This document shows positions 27,048 to 36,393 of a DNA stretch of 64,000 nucleotides, one piece after another. The notes under the pieces were generated by a model. The model saw nothing but the letters and a program-made list of their open reading frames with translations. It made no database searches and was not told where the DNA came from. The position numbers and the translations under genes are program-made. This DNA is from an uncultured Eubacteriales bacterium (lineage in GTDB: Bacteria > Bacillota > Clostridia > Lachnospirales > Cellulosilyticaceae), in NCBI GenBank assembly GCA_900551325.1, contig URVM01000003.1, positions 224,277 through 288,276 of the forward strand, written 5' to 3'. How positions within the stretch are numbered: the first letter of the stretch is position 1; each line of letters begins with the position of its first letter.

Positions 27048-27969
27048 TACTTTTATAGTCCCCCTTCATATTCCCTAGAGTTTTTTCCATTAACTGCCTT
27101 AGTGTACTTGGACCCCCAACATTAATCATGCATCCTGTGGCAAGCTCAAAACCTGCAAACTCTCCTGTGCGTGGTAAAATCTTTATGAAGAAATGATAGC
27201 TCCCTTCTTTATTAGGTGGGCTACTCATAAAGCATAAGTTATAACTTACATCTTTTAGCATTTCATGATATAGTTCCATAACTTGATGCATAAGATCTCC
27301 TAAATATTTAATACTTTCTGGTGTAAGCTCTCCCAGATGACTTGTGTGTACCTTAGGTACAAGCCATGTTTCATAAGGGAAGCATAGGCCTTCTGGAATA
27401 TTTAGCATCCATCCTTCATTTTCTAGAATAATATTTTTATTCATTTCCTCGCAAATTCTACATTTACCAGTCTCTTTATAATACATTTCAACTTTTTTAT
27501 AGTGAGAATCCATTGTATAAGGTATTTCTTCAAGTGCAATAATTTGGGCATGAGGGTGATTAATACTTGCGCCTGCTTGTACCCCTTCATTTTTAAAGAC
27601 TTGAATAAAATGAATGCGTGGATCTTTAGAAAGTTCTATCCATCTATCTTGTATTACCTTAAATAATTCTTCCCAATGACTTTTACTAAAGTCCCAAGGC
27701 TTTTTATTATGCTGGTCCGTTTCAATAATTACATCATGTATGCCATATACACCATCATGAGTAGAACAAGCTGGATACTTATTATTTACAATGCGTATTC
27801 TATCTCCTTCTGTAGTTGTATGACTACATATTTCTATTTCTATATCTCCATCATTTTCAGGGCAAAAAGGACATGAGGATGCCTTCTTAAAATGATTTGG
27901 TCTTGTCATTCGATTTTCAGATAAAATACAACTTATACCTAATATTTCATCATTATACATTATCCCCAT
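27040..27969 (-). CDS. Galactose-1-phosphate uridylyltransferase-like nucleotidyl transferase
   Basis: 309 aa GalT/HIT-superfamily protein. The catalytic motif is INHPHAQIIAL (about 136-146; His-Pro-His-x-Gln with the nucleophilic His). Zinc-type cysteines occur as CPFCPEN (about 34-40) and CRICEEM (about 172-178). GalT-like proteins of this length include UDP-sugar and ADP-sugar transferases, so the substrate is uncertain; no Leloir pathway genes are nearby. The ATG lies behind GAGGTG. Its last codons overlap the FtsA-like gene, an unexpected partner. Confidence 0.82.
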   Translation of the reverse strand: MGIMYNDEILGISCILSENRMTRPNHFKKASSCPFCPENDGDIEIEICSHTTTEGDRIRIVNNKYPACSTHDGVYGIHDVIIETDQHNKKPWDFSKSHWEELFKVIQDRWIELSKDPRIHFIQVFKNEGVQAGASINHPHAQIIALEEIPYTMDSHYKKVEMYYKETGKCRICEEMNKNIILENEGWMLNIPEGLCFPYETWLVPKVHTSHLGELTPESIKYLGDLMHQVMELYHEMLKDVSYNLCFMSSPPNKEGSYHFFIKILPRTGEFAGFELATGCMINVGGPSTLRQLMEKTLGNMKGDYKSNE

Positions 27970-28063
27970 AGTTCACCTCGTATTTATCATAATTTTTATT
28001 GTACTATATCCTATAATAAAATTAAAGAGAATATAGTAACCCTACTCTTAATTTGATTAGTTT

Positions 28064-28095
28064 TAAAAAAAGACTAGTTCAAAATGAACTAGTCT
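28064..28095 (-). terminator. Terminator of the solute-binding lipoprotein gene
   Basis: Perfect stem AGACTAGTTC / GAACTAGTCT around a 5-nt loop, followed on the minus strand by seven Ts. The stop codon lies inside the stem. Confidence 0.9.
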
Positions 28096-29696
28096 ATAAT
28101 TTGCCATGCTTCAACATTTGCATAAATATTAATAGGCCCTGGTTGAATGGTTCCACCAACCTTTTTCTTGGTAATCAGTGCACCATTTTTAAAGTATAAG
28201 CTAATGTATGGATTTTGTTCTGCCATAAATTGTTGGAGTTTTCCATACGCCTCTACAATTTTATCTGGATGGGCACTAAAAGCATTTCGAATAAGCTGGT
28301 CCATATTAGGGTTATTATAACTAATAAAGTTATCCCCATTTAAAATTTGACTTGAATGGAAGGCAAAGGTTATATCTGGTATATAAGAAAGCTTCCAGCC
28401 ACCTAAAAATGCTTCAAATTGCTTACTACGAATACGGTCGTTGAAAGTTGTAGCATCTGTCTTTTCAATAGTAACTTGTATACCAACTTCTTCGTACATC
28501 TTTTTAATACTTTCAGCTACTCTTACACGTTCTTTATTTTCCTCATTTACAAGTAAGGTAAAGCTAAGTGGTAAGTTATTCTTAGTAAAAAGTTTACTAG
28601 ATTCATCAAAGGTATAGCCTTCACCAACAAGTAGAAGCTTTGCCTTTTCTATATCATAACTTTTAATTTGTAAAGTTGGATCAAATAAATAAGAATGTGG
28701 TGCAATAAGTGTATCTGTTACAACTGAATGGCCTAAATAATATATATCTGACATCTTCTGTCTATCTAAAGCATAAACAAGTGCATTTCTAATATTAGCA
28801 TTTTGGAATATAGGCTTGTTATGATTAATACCCATAAATTCATAACAGTTTGTACCTATCTCATAAATATTAGCAGATTTGTCTTTGGCATATTTGCCCC
28901 AGTCCATAACATCTGTATAAATTACATCTATAAGACCTTGTTCAAATGCATATAAATGACTTTCCTCATCTGGAATAATCATCATTTTAATTTCTTTAAT
29001 TTGTGGTGTGCCCATAAAGTAGTTCTCGTTAGCACTTAAAGTAATCTCCTTATGAGAAATACTTGTAGCATACTTATAAGGACCTGAACCTATAGGTAAA
29101 ATTTGTCTTTGTTCTTCCTCTGTCCCTTTATAAATATGCTTTGGTACAACTGGGAAGAAAAGAGTCTGATATACACCACTAAAGTCTTGCTTATAATAAA
29201 TCTTTAAAGTGTAGCGATCTACAACTTGTACATTTCCTATATTTCTAATAGATGATTTATAAGGTGATTCACTTGCTTTTTGAATCATTTCAATGGTATA
29301 AGCTACATCATCCGCTGTTAAAGCTTCTCCATCATGCCATTTCACATCTTGCCTTAAGTCAATGCGCATACTCTTATCTTCTTGTGTATAAACATAACCC
29401 TTAGCAAGGTTAGGGCTTACACTTCCATCTTCATTTAAATCTACAAGTGTATCGAAAATTAAGTAAAGGTTTTGTTGAACACTACTATCCATATTATAAA
29501 TAGGATTAAATGTGATAGGATTTCTCATACCTATTTTAAGTATAGAAGGTGTAGGTTCAGTAGTAGTACCATCCACCTCTTCTTGTTTAGTAGGCTCATC
29601 TATCTTGTCTTGTGTTGGAGTAGTTCCTTTAGAACACCCTACTGCCATAACAATACATAAAAGAAGCCCAAGTAATTTATAAAGCTTGCCCTTCAT
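28089..29696 (-). CDS. ABC transporter peptide-binding lipoprotein (family 5)
   Basis: 535 aa extracellular solute-binding protein. A lipoprotein signal peptide with lipobox MAVGC (Cys about 21) and a Thr/Pro/Glu-rich linker precede the SBP_bac_5 domain (KIGMRNPITFNPIYN near 56-70; LRQDVKWHDGEALTADDVAYT is recognisable near 114-134, core WHDGEALTADDV). Family members bind oligopeptides, nickel or heme. No permease or ATPase genes adjoin it, so it must use components encoded elsewhere or act alone. The gene is followed by a terminator and preceded by a lytic transglycosylase gene 11 bp upstream. Confidence 0.9.
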   Translation of the reverse strand: MKGKLYKLLGLLLCIVMAVGCSKGTTPTQDKIDEPTKQEEVDGTTTEPTPSILKIGMRNPITFNPIYNMDSSVQQNLYLIFDTLVDLNEDGSVSPNLAKGYVYTQEDKSMRIDLRQDVKWHDGEALTADDVAYTIEMIQKASESPYKSSIRNIGNVQVVDRYTLKIYYKQDFSGVYQTLFFPVVPKHIYKGTEEEQRQILPIGSGPYKYATSISHKEITLSANENYFMGTPQIKEIKMMIIPDEESHLYAFEQGLIDVIYTDVMDWGKYAKDKSANIYEIGTNCYEFMGINHNKPIFQNANIRNALVYALDRQKMSDIYYLGHSVVTDTLIAPHSYLFDPTLQIKSYDIEKAKLLLVGEGYTFDESSKLFTKNNLPLSFTLLVNEENKERVRVAESIKKMYEEVGIQVTIEKTDATTFNDRIRSKQFEAFLGGWKLSYIPDITFAFHSSQILNGDNFISYNNPNMDQLIRNAFSAHPDKIVEAYGKLQQFMAEQNPYISLYFKNGALITKKKVGGTIQPGPINIYANVEAWQIID

Positions 29697-29707
29697 GCTT
29701 TTCCTCC

Positions 29708-30253
29708 TTAGTAATTGTATAACAACCTATAGAGGGCATAATGAAAACTAACCTTTTTAACGTAAGACCTTGTCTCCTTAAAAGGTATAGTATGAAGTGT
29801 CCTTCCATCTTCACTATACTGTGTACTTGTACGCCATTTAGCTACATTACCTGTACCTGCATTATAAGCGGTTAATACTAAATCCAAATTTCCCTCATAC
29901 TGGTTCATAAGTTTAGCTAAATACCAAGATCCTATTTGAATATTAATAGAAGGCTCAAAAAGCTTATCATTGGAGTAAGAGGAGATATTACACTCCTTAG
30001 CACCCCAACTTCCTGTTTGATTCATAATTTGCATAAGTCCCTTTGCTCCACTTCTAGAAATGGCATTAGGGTCATATCCGCTTTCTGCTTTCATAACAGA
30101 ATATACAAGTAATGGATCTACACCATAAAGTGTACTATATTTCTCTACCTCTTCAAGATAAGGTTTAGGATATATAAAAAATAACCCTCCTATACTTAAG
30201 CATCCAAGCAATACTACACATATAAATACCCTCAAATATCTTCTTACCTTCAC
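29708..30253 (-). CDS. Lytic transglycosylase (SLT domain)
   Basis: 181 aa membrane-anchored muramidase-like enzyme that cleaves peptidoglycan glycan strands. An N-terminal helix (about 8-27) is followed by the SLT domain: catalytic Glu in ESGYDPNAISRSGAKGLMQ (about 57-75), then LVLTAYNAGTGNVAKW (about 125-140). It starts at GTG behind AAGGGG. It lies 12 bp downstream of coaE and 11 bp upstream of the binding-protein gene, so a polA-coaE-SLT-SBP transcript is likely. Confidence 0.92.
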   Translation of the reverse strand: MKVRRYLRVFICVVLLGCLSIGGLFFIYPKPYLEEVEKYSTLYGVDPLLVYSVMKAESGYDPNAISRSGAKGLMQIMNQTGSWGAKECNISSYSNDKLFEPSINIQIGSWYLAKLMNQYEGNLDLVLTAYNAGTGNVAKWRTSTQYSEDGRTLHTIPFKETRSYVKKVSFHYALYRLLYNY

Positions 30254-30265
30254 GTCAATGCCCCT

Positions 30266-30859
30266 TTATAATTGTTCTAACATTTTTTCTATTTCTTCTT
30301 TTGTATGTTGACGTGTAAGATTGTTAGGAATAATAAAGTCAGCGACTTTTTCTAATTCTTCCCATTTCTTCTGCTTATTAATCCTTTCTAACACTTGTTC
30401 TTTTGTAAAATTGTCTCGTTTTATTAATCTATCAATGCGTACAGCCTCATCTGCATAGACTGCAACTACATAATCTGTTAAAGGAATAAGGCCTACTTCA
30501 ATTAAAAGGGCTGCATCAATAATAACTAAATCCCATTCTTCTTTTTCCTTGCATTGTTGTACTAACTTTTCTATTTCTTTATAGATAATAGGATGGGTTA
30601 TTTGATTTAGGGTTTGAAGCTTAGATACATCACTAAATACGATCTCACCTAACTTCCTACGAACAATATTGCCCTCTTCATCCAATATGGTCTTTCCAAA
30701 GGTCTCTACTACCTTGTCATAGGCTAAATCCCCTTTAAGTAGAATTCTATGCCCTATCTCATCTGCTCCTATTACGAAGCATTTCTTAAGTTCTTTTAGA
30801 AGGGAAACAACTGTGCTCTTTCCTGCTCCTATTCCACCTACAATACCTAGTGTTTGCAT
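30266..30859 (-). CDS. coaE: Dephospho-CoA kinase
   Basis: Last enzyme of CoA synthesis; phosphorylates the 3'-OH of dephospho-CoA with ATP. It is 197 aa. Walker A is GGIGAGKSTV (about 8-17); the family's ADEIGHRILLKG and VVIDAALLIEVGL-like segment (DLVIIDAALLIE, about 107-118) are present, with a Lid region IDRLIKRDNFT. It lies 9 bp downstream of polA, an arrangement common in Firmicutes. Confidence 0.95.
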   Translation of the reverse strand: MQTLGIVGGIGAGKSTVVSLLKELKKCFVIGADEIGHRILLKGDLAYDKVVETFGKTILDEEGNIVRRKLGEIVFSDVSKLQTLNQITHPIIYKEIEKLVQQCKEKEEWDLVIIDAALLIEVGLIPLTDYVVAVYADEAVRIDRLIKRDNFTKEQVLERINKQKKWEELEKVADFIIPNNLTRQHTKEEIEKMLEQL

Positions 30860-30868
30860 TACTATCTC

Positions 30869-33496
30869 CTATTTTGCCGCAAGCCAATTTGAACCACTGT
30901 GTACATCTACAGATAAGGTTACTTTTAAGTTAACTGCTTGCTCCATTTTGTCTTTAAGTAGTTTAGCTACTTTAGCTTCTTCTTCTTTGTGTACCTCAAG
31001 TAGCAATTCATCGTGTACAGTAAGTATAAGCTTTGAACGAAGTCCTTCTTCTTTAAGTGCCCCGTGTACATGTACCATGGCAAGTTTAATAATATCTGCT
31101 GCTGTTCCTTGAATAGGTGTATTCATCGCCTTACGCTTACCAAATTCTCTTAAGTTAAAGTTCTTTGCATTGATTTCTGGAATATCACGCTTACGATTAA
31201 AGATTGTTTTTACATAACCATAGTCTTTAGCATAAGTTACACAACTATCTAAGTAATCTTTAATCTTTGGATACTTTTCAAAGTAGCCTTCAATATAATT
31301 TGCAGCTTCTTTTTGAGTAATCTTTAAATCCTCTGAAAGTGAGAAGGCACCAATACCATAGACAATACCAAAGTTAACTGCCTTTGCATTACTTCTTTCA
31401 ATTGGTGTTACCTCATCAAAAGGTACGTGGAATACTTCTGAAGCTGTTAATGTATGAATATCAATCCCTTCATTAAAGGCACGAATAAGCTTTTCATCAT
31501 TTGCAAGGGATGCAAGTACACGTAACTCGATTTGAGAATAGTCCGCATCTAAGAAAATATAATCTTCTGATGATGGGATAAAAAGCTCACGAATACGTTT
31601 ACCCATTTCAAGCTTAATTGGAATGTTTTGTAAGTTAGGCTCTGTTGAGCTAATACGTCCCGTAGCTGTAATGGTTTGGTTAAATGTAGAATGAATCTTA
31701 TGCTCTTTTGTCATAACAGCAAGTAAGCCTTCTACATAAGTTGATTTTAACTTAGTATATTGTCTATAAGCTAAAATATCTTCCACAATAGGATAGCCAT
31801 CCTTTAACTTTTCAAGTACTTCTGCCGCTGTAGAATAGCCTGTCTTAGTCTTTTTAACAGCTGGAATATCCATTTTTTCAAATAGAATGGTTCCTAATTG
31901 TTTAGGTGAGTTAATATTAAAAGTTTCTCCTGCTGCCTTATAAACTTTATTTGCTACTTCTTCAATTAAAGCATCTAATTCTTTGCCATAAGCTTTCAGC
32001 TTCTCAACATCTACTTTAATACCTTCTATTTCCATATCAAAAAGTACTTTTACAAGTGGCATTTCAATTTCATAAAAGAGTTGTTCCATCTCATTTTGTT
32101 CCATTTCTTTTTTAAGAACAAGATAAGCTGATTTTAATACATTTACACGTTCAGTTAAGAAACGTATGCGTACTTCTTCTTCTAAACTCATCCATGCTTT
32201 TGTACTTTTACCTTTTCCAAGTAAACCTTCTGTACTTTCAATATTTTGAACACCAAGGAAACGATCAGCAAGTTCGCTAATTTCATAAGTTTCATTTGTT
32301 GGTTCAATAAGGTAAGCTGCAATAAAAGTATCGAATACTTGGCCTTTTATTTCTATGTTATATGGATAGAGAATATGCCTTAGCATCTTACTATCATGTA
32401 TAATTTTAAGTCCTTCTTCTTTCTCAAAGAATGTTCTTAAAGTACTACAATCTGTCTCTTCATTTAAATCAAATTTTAAGCAAGCTACTTTATCATCAAA
32501 GGCAAGTCCAAGTTCTAAGTAATTTTCTTCATAAGCATAAGTTATAGCGCATTCTTTAATACCATCTAGTGCATGAAGTCCACTTAAAGCTTGTACTTCT
32601 ACTTGCTCTACTGGCTTACTTGCTGATGCACGTGGAAGTTTTCCAATAAGCTTTTTAAAATCCAAGTTTTTAAAGAGTTCTTCTGCTTCTTCAGATAAAG
32701 TAAGGTCTAAACTAAATTCATCCCAGCTATACTCAAGAGGTACATCACATACAATGGTTGCAAGCATCTTGCTTTCTAAAGCTTGATCTTTATAAGTTAC
32801 AAGATTTTCTTTAAGTTTCTTCTGGGTAATCTCATCAATATGCTCATATAAATTTTCTATAGAACCATAGGATTTAATTAGCTTAATAGCAGTCTTTTCA
32901 CCAATACCTGGTACACCTTTAATATTATCTGAAGCATCTCCCATTAAACCTTTTACATCTATAAATTCTATTGGAGAAACTTCATATTTGGCTTCTACGT
33001 CTTTTGCATAGTAGCTTTCAATTTCAGTACCTTGTTGTTTTGTCTTAGGAATTTTAAGCTCTATTGTATCACTTGTAATTTGAAGTAGGTCACGGTCACC
33101 TGATACAACAACCATTCGGTGACCCTCTCTTTCACCTTCTTTAGCTAAAGTTCCTAAGAGGTCATCCGCTTCATAGCCTTCTTTTTCCATCATATGAATA
33201 TTCATAGCACGTAAGACATGTTTAAGAAGAGGAATTTGTTCTCTTAACTCTTGTGGCATGCCTTTTCTTGTACCTTTATAATCTTCACATTGAATATGTC
33301 TAAATGTAGGCGCACTTACATCAAATGCAACACCTACTAAATCTGGTTTTTCCTTTTCTATAATGCTAAGCATAATATTTATGAAGCCATATACTGCATT
33401 GGTATAACGGCCTTCTTTATTTGTCAATAATGGTATTCCATAAAAAGCGCGATTCGCAATACTTAATCCATCAAATAATAATACTTTTTTACTCAT
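30869..33496 (-). CDS. polA: DNA polymerase I
   Basis: 875 aa repair and Okazaki-fragment polymerase. The N-terminal 5'-3' exonuclease/FEN domain (about 1-290) shows VVVSGDRDLLQITSD and GVPGIGEKTAIKL. The middle exonuclease-like domain (about 310-480) lacks the DxE metal site (AITYAYEENYLEL at that place), so proofreading is probably absent, as in Bacillus and Taq enzymes. Polymerase motifs: A DADYSQIELRVLA, B RSNAKAVNFGIVYG, C LTVHDELLLEV. Followed by coaE. Normal length, no frameshift. Confidence 0.97.
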   Translation of the reverse strand: MSKKVLLFDGLSIANRAFYGIPLLTNKEGRYTNAVYGFINIMLSIIEKEKPDLVGVAFDVSAPTFRHIQCEDYKGTRKGMPQELREQIPLLKHVLRAMNIHMMEKEGYEADDLLGTLAKEGEREGHRMVVVSGDRDLLQITSDTIELKIPKTKQQGTEIESYYAKDVEAKYEVSPIEFIDVKGLMGDASDNIKGVPGIGEKTAIKLIKSYGSIENLYEHIDEITQKKLKENLVTYKDQALESKMLATIVCDVPLEYSWDEFSLDLTLSEEAEELFKNLDFKKLIGKLPRASASKPVEQVEVQALSGLHALDGIKECAITYAYEENYLELGLAFDDKVACLKFDLNEETDCSTLRTFFEKEEGLKIIHDSKMLRHILYPYNIEIKGQVFDTFIAAYLIEPTNETYEISELADRFLGVQNIESTEGLLGKGKSTKAWMSLEEEVRIRFLTERVNVLKSAYLVLKKEMEQNEMEQLFYEIEMPLVKVLFDMEIEGIKVDVEKLKAYGKELDALIEEVANKVYKAAGETFNINSPKQLGTILFEKMDIPAVKKTKTGYSTAAEVLEKLKDGYPIVEDILAYRQYTKLKSTYVEGLLAVMTKEHKIHSTFNQTITATGRISSTEPNLQNIPIKLEMGKRIRELFIPSSEDYIFLDADYSQIELRVLASLANDEKLIRAFNEGIDIHTLTASEVFHVPFDEVTPIERSNAKAVNFGIVYGIGAFSLSEDLKITQKEAANYIEGYFEKYPKIKDYLDSCVTYAKDYGYVKTIFNRKRDIPEINAKNFNLREFGKRKAMNTPIQGTAADIIKLAMVHVHGALKEEGLRSKLILTVHDELLLEVHKEEEAKVAKLLKDKMEQAVNLKVTLSVDVHSGSNWLAAK

Positions 33497-33571
33497 TTTA
33501 CACCTCCTGTTTTTAAGGATGCCCCAAAATCTTCCTATTTATTATAGCACAATTTGTTTTCTAAGCGAAGA

Positions 33572-33610
33572 AAGAGCTTAGAAAAGTTATCATAAATTTT
33601 CTAAGCTCTT
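33572..33610 (-). terminator. Terminator after recO
   Basis: 14-bp stem AAGAGCTTAGAAAA and complement with an 11-nt loop, overlapping the recO stop codon region; the minus-strand tail is TTTCTTC. It separates recO from polA. Confidence 0.75.
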
Positions 33611-34348
33611 AATAAATTCAAGGGTTTTAAAAGGTTTCTCTATGTAATAGGCTATAAGCTGGTCACATACTAAACCTATTTCTTTAAGTACATAAGGTTT
33701 AATTTCAAAGTGAAAAAGGGTCTTAATAGGTTCTGCTAAAATATAATGGAGTACATACCAACTTGTATAACTTATAGAAATTGTCTTATACTCCGCCTTG
33801 CAAGCTTCGCAGACCATACCACCTTCTTCTGGACAAATGGTATAACGTTTATTTTGGTCTTCTTTCATCTTCTGGCCACAACTTATACAAGCATCTAGTT
33901 CAGGACGAAAACCAAGTAGGCTAAGGGCACGCATTTCAAAAGTACGTCTAATACGCAAACAGGCCTTATCACCCATCTTATCTAAGCTATGTAAAGTATG
34001 TAGCATAAGGCTTAGAAGATGTTCATTTCCACTCCCTTCAACACTTACCTCACTAATAAACTCAGCAATATAAGAAGCATAACTTAAGGTCGTTAAGTCT
34101 TCTCTTAAGCGGTGGAAAGTAAATTTAGATTCTACAGCAATGAGTTTATAAGTATGTTTATACTGAGTCATAATGAACTCTCCATACACAAACATTTCAG
34201 TACCAGAAGCCATACCTTTATCAAACTTTTTAGCTCTTGGTGCACTGGCTTGAATCTTGCCTAATTCTTTTGTAAAGAGAGTGATGTATTTATCACTCTC
34301 TCCTACTACATATTCTTTAAGGATAATACCCATAACTTTAATTACCAT
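33590..34348 (-). CDS. recO: DNA repair protein RecO
   Basis: 252 aa recombination mediator that helps load RecA at single-strand gaps. It has the N-terminal OB fold (VMGIILKEYVVGESDKYITLFT, core YVVGESDKYITLFT about 13-26; then KIQASAPRAKKF) and a C-terminal zinc-finger with CISCG (about 152-156) and CPEEGGMVCEAC (about 171-182). It is the last gene of the rpsU-to-recO block, downstream of yqzL and era, as in many Firmicutes. Confidence 0.93.
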   Translation of the reverse strand: MVIKVMGIILKEYVVGESDKYITLFTKELGKIQASAPRAKKFDKGMASGTEMFVYGEFIMTQYKHTYKLIAVESKFTFHRLREDLTTLSYASYIAEFISEVSVEGSGNEHLLSLMLHTLHSLDKMGDKACLRIRRTFEMRALSLLGFRPELDACISCGQKMKEDQNKRYTICPEEGGMVCEACKAEYKTISISYTSWYVLHYILAEPIKTLFHFEIKPYVLKEIGLVCDQLIAYYIEKPFKTLEFIKSLENL

Positions 34349-34354
34349 AGTCTT

Positions 34355-34474
34355 TTACGTCTCATCCACTCTCTTTTCTATTAAGCTTTCTCTGGCTCTT
34401 TCATAATCTTTAAACTCTAAATAGGTTCCGATATCTCCTGTAGTCTCAAAACATTTCCATAAATCATTTAACAT
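34355..34474 (-). CDS. yqzL: YqzL-like small protein
   Basis: A 39-codon frame between era and recO, with an ATG 9 bp after AGGGGG. The product begins MLNDLWKCFETTGDIGTYLE and continues FKDYERARESL before a basic tail. This resembles B. subtilis YqzL (short, with a TWKFF..TG...TYL pattern), which lies at the same place. Function unknown. It ends 6 bp before the recO start, supporting co-translation. The remaining 95 bp up to era show no gene. Confidence 0.75.
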   Translation of the reverse strand: MLNDLWKCFETTGDIGTYLEFKDYERARESLIEKRVDET

Positions 34475-34569
34475 ATGAATGCCCCCTTTAAGCTTATCTA
34501 CTATTAGGTTATACAACTTTCTTCGTCCTATGCTACAAAAAAACTTCCACCTCTTAAACCCTTGACTAA

Positions 34570-35475
34570 TTAATATTCATCATTATTAAATCCAAAGTTT
34601 TTAAGTAAGAACTGACTATCTCTCCAGTTTTTCTTAACTTTAACCCATAAAGTTAAATACACTTTAGAACCTAAAAGACGTTCCATATCATAGCGGGCTT
34701 TTGTACCAATGTCTTTAAGCATAGCACCGTTTTTCCCAATAATAATACGCTTATGAGAGTCACGTTCACATACAATAGTGGCTTCAATATCTACCATATC
34801 ACTATTTGGTCTTTTTTTCATTGTATCAATTTCTACAGCAATACCGTGAGGGATTTCTTTATCTAGAAGATGAAGTGCCTTCTCACGAATCATTTCCGCT
34901 ACAATTTGTCTTTCTGGTTGATCTGTTAATACATCATCTGGGAAGAATTGTGGTCCTTCTGGTAAGTATTTCTCAATACATTTTAAAAGGGTATCAACAT
35001 TGGCACCTTCATATGCTGAAATTGGAATAATCTCTGCAAAATCTAAAACCTCTTTGTACTTTTCAATTGTTTGTGCTACCTCTTCTTTAGAAACACTATC
35101 AATTTTGTTAATACAAAGGAAAATAGGTGTATCTACTGTTTTTAATTTTTCTATGATAATGGCTTCATTTTTCCCAATCATAGGTTGTGGTTCAACAAGA
35201 TAAAAAATAATATCTACTTCATTAAGTGTAGTATTAGCTGTTTTTATCATCATTTCACCTAACTTATTCTGAGGTGTATGAATACCTGGTGTATCAATAA
35301 AAATAGCTTGATAAGAATCTGTTGTTAGTACTGTCTGAATACGATTACGTGTTGTTTGTGGCTTATTAGACATAATCGCAATTTTCTCCCCGATGAGACG
35401 ATTCATAAGTGTAGATTTCCCTACGTTGGTTCTTCCAATAATTGAAATAAACCCTGATTTAAAAGTATCTTTCAT
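34570..35475 (-). CDS. era: GTPase Era
   Basis: 301 aa GTPase that binds 16S rRNA during 30S subunit assembly. G motifs: G1 GRTNVGKSTL (14-23), G2 TTRNRIQTV region, G3 DTPGIH (about 61-66), G4 NKID (about 123-126), G5 SAYEG. The C-terminal KH domain (about 205-290) has IIGKNGAMLKDIG. The N-terminus and length are normal. The ATG follows AAGGAG; the gene is 10 bp downstream of cdd. Confidence 0.97.
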   Translation of the reverse strand: MKDTFKSGFISIIGRTNVGKSTLMNRLIGEKIAIMSNKPQTTRNRIQTVLTTDSYQAIFIDTPGIHTPQNKLGEMMIKTANTTLNEVDIIFYLVEPQPMIGKNEAIIIEKLKTVDTPIFLCINKIDSVSKEEVAQTIEKYKEVLDFAEIIPISAYEGANVDTLLKCIEKYLPEGPQFFPDDVLTDQPERQIVAEMIREKALHLLDKEIPHGIAVEIDTMKKRPNSDMVDIEATIVCERDSHKRIIIGKNGAMLKDIGTKARYDMERLLGSKVYLTLWVKVKKNWRDSQFLLKNFGFNNDEY

Positions 35476-35485
35476 AATTTTCTCC

Positions 35486-35884
35486 TTATTTGTTCAATTC
35501 TTCTTGTCCAAAGTGGTAAGGTAAAAGATCATTAAATGGATAGATCTTTAGCTCACCTTCTGCATTTTCAAGGATGATTTCACCTTGTTTCATAAATTCA
35601 CCGATCACTTGGCGACATATGCCACAGGGATAAGTAAAGTCCTTACTACTGCTTACAATAGCAATAGCCTTAAAGCGTCTTTCTCCTTCTGATACTGCCT
35701 TAAATATAGCTGTACGCTCTGCACAGTTTGTAGCACCAAAAGAAGCATTTTCCACATTACATCCTGTGTAGATTTTACCATCTTCACAAAGTAAGGCTGC
35801 ACCTACTTGAAATTTTGAATAAGGTACATAAGCATATGACATAGCTTCCTTAGCTTTTTCCACTAATTCTTTGTATTGTTCCAT
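35486..35884 (-). CDS. cdd: Cytidine deaminase
   Basis: 132 aa homotetrameric-type zinc enzyme of pyrimidine salvage that deaminates cytidine and deoxycytidine. Zinc ligands and catalytic Glu are seen in GATNCAERTAI (about 50-60) and YPCGICRQVI (about 86-95). The N-terminal YVPYSKFQVGAAL motif is typical. Placed between ybeY and era, a common position in Clostridia. Confidence 0.95.
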   Translation of the reverse strand: MEQYKELVEKAKEAMSYAYVPYSKFQVGAALLCEDGKIYTGCNVENASFGATNCAERTAIFKAVSEGERRFKAIAIVSSSKDFTYPCGICRQVIGEFMKQGEIILENAEGELKIYPFNDLLPYHFGQEELNK

Positions 35885-35891
35885 ACTTTTC

Positions 35892-36392
35892 CTACCTTCC
35901 TATATTTAAAGATAAAAGTACTTCATTTTGTTTTGACATCATTAGTTTTTCATCTGCTTCGTTCATATGGTCATATCCAAGTAAATGGAACATACTATGA
36001 GCTACTAAAAAGCATACTTCTCTTCTTAATGTATGTCCATATTCTTTTGCTTGTTCATCTGCTACTTCATGGCAAAGTACAATATCGCCTAGTAAAATGT
36101 CTTTAGTATCATAGTTCATAATAGATGCTTCGTCAAGATTTTCCCAATCAATCACACCATTTGATAGTGGTTCAATTTGTGGAAATGATAGTACATCTGT
36201 TGATCTATCTATTTGTCTATGTTCATTGTTAATCTCTTTAATTTCCTCTTTGTCTACAACAGTTAAGCTAATTTCAACTGAATGAGGTACTTTTTCTACC
36301 TTTAAACATTCCTCAATAACTGCCTTAACATCTTCTAGTAATCCTTCGTGTTTCTCAAAAAATTCGTAGTCATCTTCTAAGTATAAATTCAT
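35892..36392 (-). CDS. ybeY: Endoribonuclease YbeY
   Basis: 166 aa zinc endoribonuclease for 16S rRNA 3'-end maturation and ribosome quality control. The zinc motif is AHSMFHLLGYDH (about 132-143). TDVLSFPQIE lies mid-protein. The start is the ATG at 36392, immediately after the yqfF stop; a longer frame would overlap yqfF and lacks a ribosome site. Synteny phoH-yqfF-ybeY-cdd-era is standard. Confidence 0.95.
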   Translation of the reverse strand: MNLYLEDDYEFFEKHEGLLEDVKAVIEECLKVEKVPHSVEISLTVVDKEEIKEINNEHRQIDRSTDVLSFPQIEPLSNGVIDWENLDEASIMNYDTKDILLGDIVLCHEVADEQAKEYGHTLRREVCFLVAHSMFHLLGYDHMNEADEKLMMSKQNEVLLSLNIGR

Positions 36393-36393
36393 C

